A DNA stretch of 46,617 nt from Pseudomonadota bacterium (GTDB lineage: Bacteria; Pseudomonadota; Gammaproteobacteria; Xanthomonadales; Ahniellaceae), in NCBI GenBank assembly GCA_022705045.1, contig JAKJFE010000004.1, positions 1-46,617 on the forward strand, given 5' to 3'. Position numbers and translations under genes: made by a program. The notes beneath the pieces are model-generated. The model saw nothing but the letters and a program-made list of their open reading frames with translations. It was not told where the DNA came from and did not search any database. Of the stretch, positions 43,449 through 46,617 are shown one piece after another; position 1 is the first letter of the stretch, and the number at the start of each line of letters is the position of its first letter.

Positions 43449-45380
43449 GTGACCTTCACCCGTACCCTGCTGGCCGGCGCGATCGCGCTCGGCCTCGCCG
43501 CCTGCCAGAACCAGCCCGCGCAACCGACCGCCGACGCGGCCAAGCCCGATGCCGCATCCGCCGACCAGTTCGTCGCCGACATCAATGCCAAGCTGAAAAA
43601 AGACTATCCGGAGATGACAGCGGCGCAGTGGCTGTCGGTCACCTACATCAACGGCGACACCCAGCTGCTGGCGGCGAAGTCGAACGAGAAGTTCCTCGGT
43701 GAACTCAAGGCCAATGTCGACAAGTCGGCGCAATTCAACGGTGTCGAGCTCAAGCCTGAAACCCGTCGCGCACTCGATCTGATGAAGCTCTCGACGGCAA
43801 TGCCGGCCCCGAAGGATCCGGCCAAGCTCGGCGAGCTGACGGCGATCGCGACCAAGATGGAAGGCATGTACGGCGCCGGCAAGTATTGCCGTGACGGCGA
43901 GAAGGACGGCCAGTGCCGCGATCTGATCGTGCTCTCCGACGTGCTCGCGAAGAGTCGCGACTACGACGCCCAGCTCGACGCCTGGAACGGCTGGCACACG
44001 ATCTCGCGCCCGATGCGCGCCGACTACCAGCGCTTCGCCGAGCTGATCAACGAAGGCGCCAAGGAACTCGGTTACGCCGACGTCGGCGAAATGTGGCGCT
44101 CCGGCTATGACATGGACCCGGCCGCGTTCGAACAGGAAACCGATCGCCTCTGGGACCAGGTCAAGCCGCTGTACGAACAGCTGCACTGCTACGTGAAGTC
44201 GGAACTGACCGAGCAGTACGGCGACAAGGGCCAGATCAACGGCATGATTCCGGCGCACCTCACCGGCAACATGTGGGCCCAGCAGTGGGGCAACATCTAC
44301 GACATGGTCGAGCCGTATCCGGGCGTGTCGAGCCTGGACGTGAACAAGGGCCTCGAATCGCGTCGCACGACCGAGTTCGACGCACTGATGAAGGCGGCCG
44401 GTCCGAACCCCGATGCGGCCAAGCAGGTCGAGATCGGTCGTCAGGCCGACCTCGCGAACGCCAAGCAGATGTCCGCGCTGGCCGAGGACTTCTACGTCTC
44501 GCTCGGCATGCCGAAGTTGCCGTCCTCGTTCTGGACCAATTCGCAGCTGATCCAGCCGCGTGACCGCGACGTGGTCTGCCACGCCAGCGCCTGGGACATG
44601 AACTACATGGGCGACGTGCGCATCAAGATGTGCATCGCGCCGACCGAAGACGAGCTCACCACGATCTACCACGAGCTCGGCCACGTCTATTACTACATGG
44701 CCTACAACAACCTGCCGCCGCTGTTCCAGAGCGGCGCACACGATGGCTTCCACGAAGCCATCGGCGACACCATCGTGCTGTCGCTGACGCCGAAGTACCT
44801 GAACTCGATCGGCCTGGTTGGCGCGCCGAGCGTGAGCAAGGAAGCGGTGATCAACGAGCAGATGAAGATGGCGCTCGACAAGGTCGCCTTCCTGCCCTTC
44901 GGCAAGATGATCGACCAGTGGCGTTGGGGCGTGTTCTCCGGCCGCATCACGCCGGAACACTACAACCAGGCCTGGTGGGACCTGCGCATGAAGTACCAGG
45001 GTGTGGCCGCGCCGAATGCGCGCACCGAACAGGACTTCGACCCGGGTGCGAAATATCACGTACCGGGCAACACCCCGTATACGCGCTACTTCCTCGCGCA
45101 CATCCTGCAGTTCCAGTTCCAGAAGGCGCTCTGCGACGCCGCCGGCTTCAAGGGTCCGCTGCACGAATGCTCGATCTACGGCAACAAGGAAGCCGGCAAG
45201 AAGTACTGGGCGATGCTGCAGCACGGCCAGAGCCAGCCGTGGCCGGCCACACTGAAGGAACTCACCGGCACCGAGCAGATGGACGCCAGCGCCATCCTCG
45301 ACTACTTCGCGCCGCTGATGACCTGGCTGCAGGAAAAGAACAAGGGCCAGCAATGTTCCTGGACCCCGCCGGCCGCCTGA
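43449..45380 (+). CDS. M2-family metallopeptidase lipoprotein (ACE-like)
   Basis: 643 residues. A lipoprotein signal (LLAGAIALGLAAC, lipobox LAAC) precedes a peptidase M2 domain. HELGH is at 408-412, and the third ligand region GFHEAIGD is at about 434-441. M2 enzymes remove C-terminal dipeptides; bacterial members act in the periplasm or at the outer membrane. GTG 43449 is chosen because the signal begins there and GGAG lies seven bases before it. A terminator follows directly. Confidence 0.92.
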   Translation: MTFTRTLLAGAIALGLAACQNQPAQPTADAAKPDAASADQFVADINAKLKKDYPEMTAAQWLSVTYINGDTQLLAAKSNEKFLGELKANVDKSAQFNGVELKPETRRALDLMKLSTAMPAPKDPAKLGELTAIATKMEGMYGAGKYCRDGEKDGQCRDLIVLSDVLAKSRDYDAQLDAWNGWHTISRPMRADYQRFAELINEGAKELGYADVGEMWRSGYDMDPAAFEQETDRLWDQVKPLYEQLHCYVKSELTEQYGDKGQINGMIPAHLTGNMWAQQWGNIYDMVEPYPGVSSLDVNKGLESRRTTEFDALMKAAGPNPDAAKQVEIGRQADLANAKQMSALAEDFYVSLGMPKLPSSFWTNSQLIQPRDRDVVCHASAWDMNYMGDVRIKMCIAPTEDELTTIYHELGHVYYYMAYNNLPPLFQSGAHDGFHEAIGDTIVLSLTPKYLNSIGLVGAPSVSKEAVINEQMKMALDKVAFLPFGKMIDQWRWGVFSGRITPEHYNQAWWDLRMKYQGVAAPNARTEQDFDPGAKYHVPGNTPYTRYFLAHILQFQFQKALCDAAGFKGPLHECSIYGNKEAGKKYWAMLQHGQSQPWPATLKELTGTEQMDASAILDYFAPLMTWLQEKNKGQQCSWTPPAA

Positions 45381-45405
45381 TCCAACCGGCTCATTGAAGG
45401 AAACG

Positions 45406-45430
45406 AAAAACGGGCTTCGGCCCGTTTTTT
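45406..45430. terminator. Bidirectional terminator between the M2 peptidase and the permease
   Basis: AAAAACGGGC, a TTCG loop, and GCCCG followed by six T residues. It works on both strands and lies between two convergent genes. Confidence 0.9.
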
Positions 45431-45432
45431 GT

Positions 45433-46617
45433 TTACTCCGCGCGCAGCGCTTCGGCGGGATCGACGCGGGCCGCGCGCCGTGCGGGCAACACACTCGCGG
45501 CCATCGCCATGGCGATGACCAGCAGCGCCGCCGCGACAAGCGTCAGGGGATCATGCGCGGTGACCCCAAACAGCAGCGAGCTCAGCATCGGCGTGCCGAG
45601 GGCGTACAGGCCGCTTCCGCCACCGATACCAAGGATGCCCAACAGCATTCCACGGGTTGTCACGACCCGCGCGATCGAGCGAGCACTCGCACCCAAGGCG
45701 ACGCGAATGCCGAATTCGCGCGTTCGCAACGCGACCCAATACGCCATCACGCCGTAGAGACCGATTACGCCCAGCACCGACGCCACCGCCGCCGCCGCGA
45801 TGGTGAGCACCAGCGCCAACGACAGCTGCGCCTGGGATCGGGCGCGCACATCGGCCATCGCTTCGACACTGAACATCGGGATGCCGGGATCGAGGTCGCG
45901 CAGGATGCTGCGGATCGCCGGCAACACCGTGTCCGCTGCGGCATCGGCGCGAACGACAAGCACCATGCCGCTTCGTGCACCGGGCTCGCGCAACGGATCG
46001 TTCGGAACGACCTGCGGGCGATAGACCATCGCGGTCGGCGGCAGCGCCAGGCTGTGCGCGTGCACGTCGCCCACGACCCCGACGATCGTGTAGCGCAAGT
46101 CCGACGAGGCCAAGGCCACTGATTTCCCGACGGAGCTGCCGATGTCGGCGTGACCGAACAACATCGCCGCAGCGCGCTGGCTGACCAGGATGCTGCGGCC
46201 GTCTTCCTGTTCGTCGGCGTGAAACCCGCGACCCGCGAGCAGCGGAATCCGCAGGGCATGAAAATAACCGGCATCAGCGACGTTGACCGGCAAGGCCAGT
46301 GTCCGACCGCCGCCGTCGAGATCGAACGTCAGCATCATCGCTTCGCGACCTTCCAGCGGCGCACTCGCCACGACCCCGGCCGCCACGACGGATGGCAGCT
46401 GCGCGCTGCGCTCGCTCAACCGATGGAAAAACGTCGCCGCCGAACGTTCGTCATAGCGCGCCATCGGCAACCCGGTGCGCACCAGCGTCACGCCATCGGC
46501 ATCGAAGCCGGGCGGTACGACACTCAACTGATACGCCGTACGCAGCAGCAGCATCGAGCCCGTCGCGACCGCGAAAGCCAACGCGATCTGCAATGCCGCC
46601 ACGCCGTCGCGCAAGCG
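45433..46617 (-). CDS. ADOP/MacB-like ABC permease, C-terminal part (cut by the window edge)
   Basis: At least 393 residues; the gene runs off the right end, so its start is not visible. A membrane helix near the visible start (VAALQIALAFAVATGSMLLL), then PPGFDADGVTLVRTGLP, a periplasmic MacB-like domain, and an FtsX-type domain with three helices ending in ARRAARVDPAEALRAE. This is the C-terminal half of an acidobacterial-duplicated-orphan-permease (ADOP) type protein. Its ATPase partner is not in the window. The substrate is unknown. Confidence 0.85.
   Translation of the reverse strand, partial: RLRDGVAALQIALAFAVATGSMLLLRTAYQLSVVPPGFDADGVTLVRTGLPMARYDERSAATFFHRLSERSAQLPSVVAAGVVASAPLEGREAMMLTFDLDGGGRTLALPVNVADAGYFHALRIPLLAGRGFHADEQEDGRSILVSQRAAAMLFGHADIGSSVGKSVALASSDLRYTIVGVVGDVHAHSLALPPTAMVYRPQVVPNDPLREPGARSGMVLVVRADAAADTVLPAIRSILRDLDPGIPMFSVEAMADVRARSQAQLSLALVLTIAAAAVASVLGVIGLYGVMAYWVALRTREFGIRVALGASARSIARVVTTRGMLLGILGIGGGSGLYALGTPMLSSLLFGVTAHDPLTLVAAALLVIAMAMAASVLPARRAARVDPAEALRAE

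Noticed and set aside
1..46617. Insertion sequences, CRISPR arrays, prophage genes
   Set aside because: No transposase, integrase, direct-repeat array with spacers, or phage structural gene is visible.

Overview
The window is a high-GC gammaproteobacterial chromosome segment. Gene content and order (rpoE-rseA-rseB-mucD, then lepA-lepB-DUF4845-rnc-era-recO; rpsP-rimM-trmD-rplS; a CysN-CysC fusion; an M2 peptidase lipoprotein; a Gld-type ABC operon) point to the Lysobacterales (Xanthomonadales), probably near Rhodanobacteraceae. The genus cannot be fixed from this window alone. I see no IS element, CRISPR array, tRNA or rRNA.

Left end (1-5837): a lower-GC accessory block holding a 1573-residue secreted RHS-repeat protein with a variable C-terminal tail. 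A small zinc-ribbon-like two-helix membrane protein follows it, and a rho-independent terminator ends the unit. Between the RHS start and cysD lies a short reading frame with strongly coding-like third positions that looks like the tail of a broken gene. Next (5838-12526, + strand) come sulfate activation (cysD, cysNC), a four-base-overlap chain of an ECF sigma factor, a membrane-anchored probable anti-sigma protein and a YigZ-family protein, and then an ABC exporter.

Middle (12531-29939, mostly - strand): a cold-shock gene; an S-methylthioinosine phosphorylase-like gene directly after hpt, an apparent route from methylthioinosine to hypoxanthine to IMP; nagZ, a CYTH triphosphatase and rlmD; an orphan receiver-HPt protein converging on recO; and the large lepA-to-recO cluster downstream of the envelope-stress cluster rpoE-rseA-rseB-mucD. 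A good sigma-E-type promoter lies upstream of rpoE and overlaps the stop codon of a pseudo-receiver/PAS/GAF/GGDEF/EAL protein. That protein is coupled to a small protein resembling the N-terminal part of Ycf46-like AAA ATPases.

Right part (30033-46617): a FadJ-like beta-oxidation protein; the ribosome operon rpsP-rimM-trmD-rplS; a four-gene Gld-type ABC system (ATPase, permease, GldG, DUF4340); an SRPBCC-family membrane-anchored protein; a NarL-type two-component pair; a GNAT acetyltransferase; a small HExxH protein; an M2 dipeptidase lipoprotein; and the C-terminal part of an ADOP/MacB-like permease cut by the window edge.

The strongest leads are the RHS tail with its neighbour, the free-standing Ycf46-N-like protein coupled to a c-di-GMP protein, the thioinosine/hypoxanthine salvage pair, and the small HExxH protein. 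None is shown by sequence alone to be a new system.
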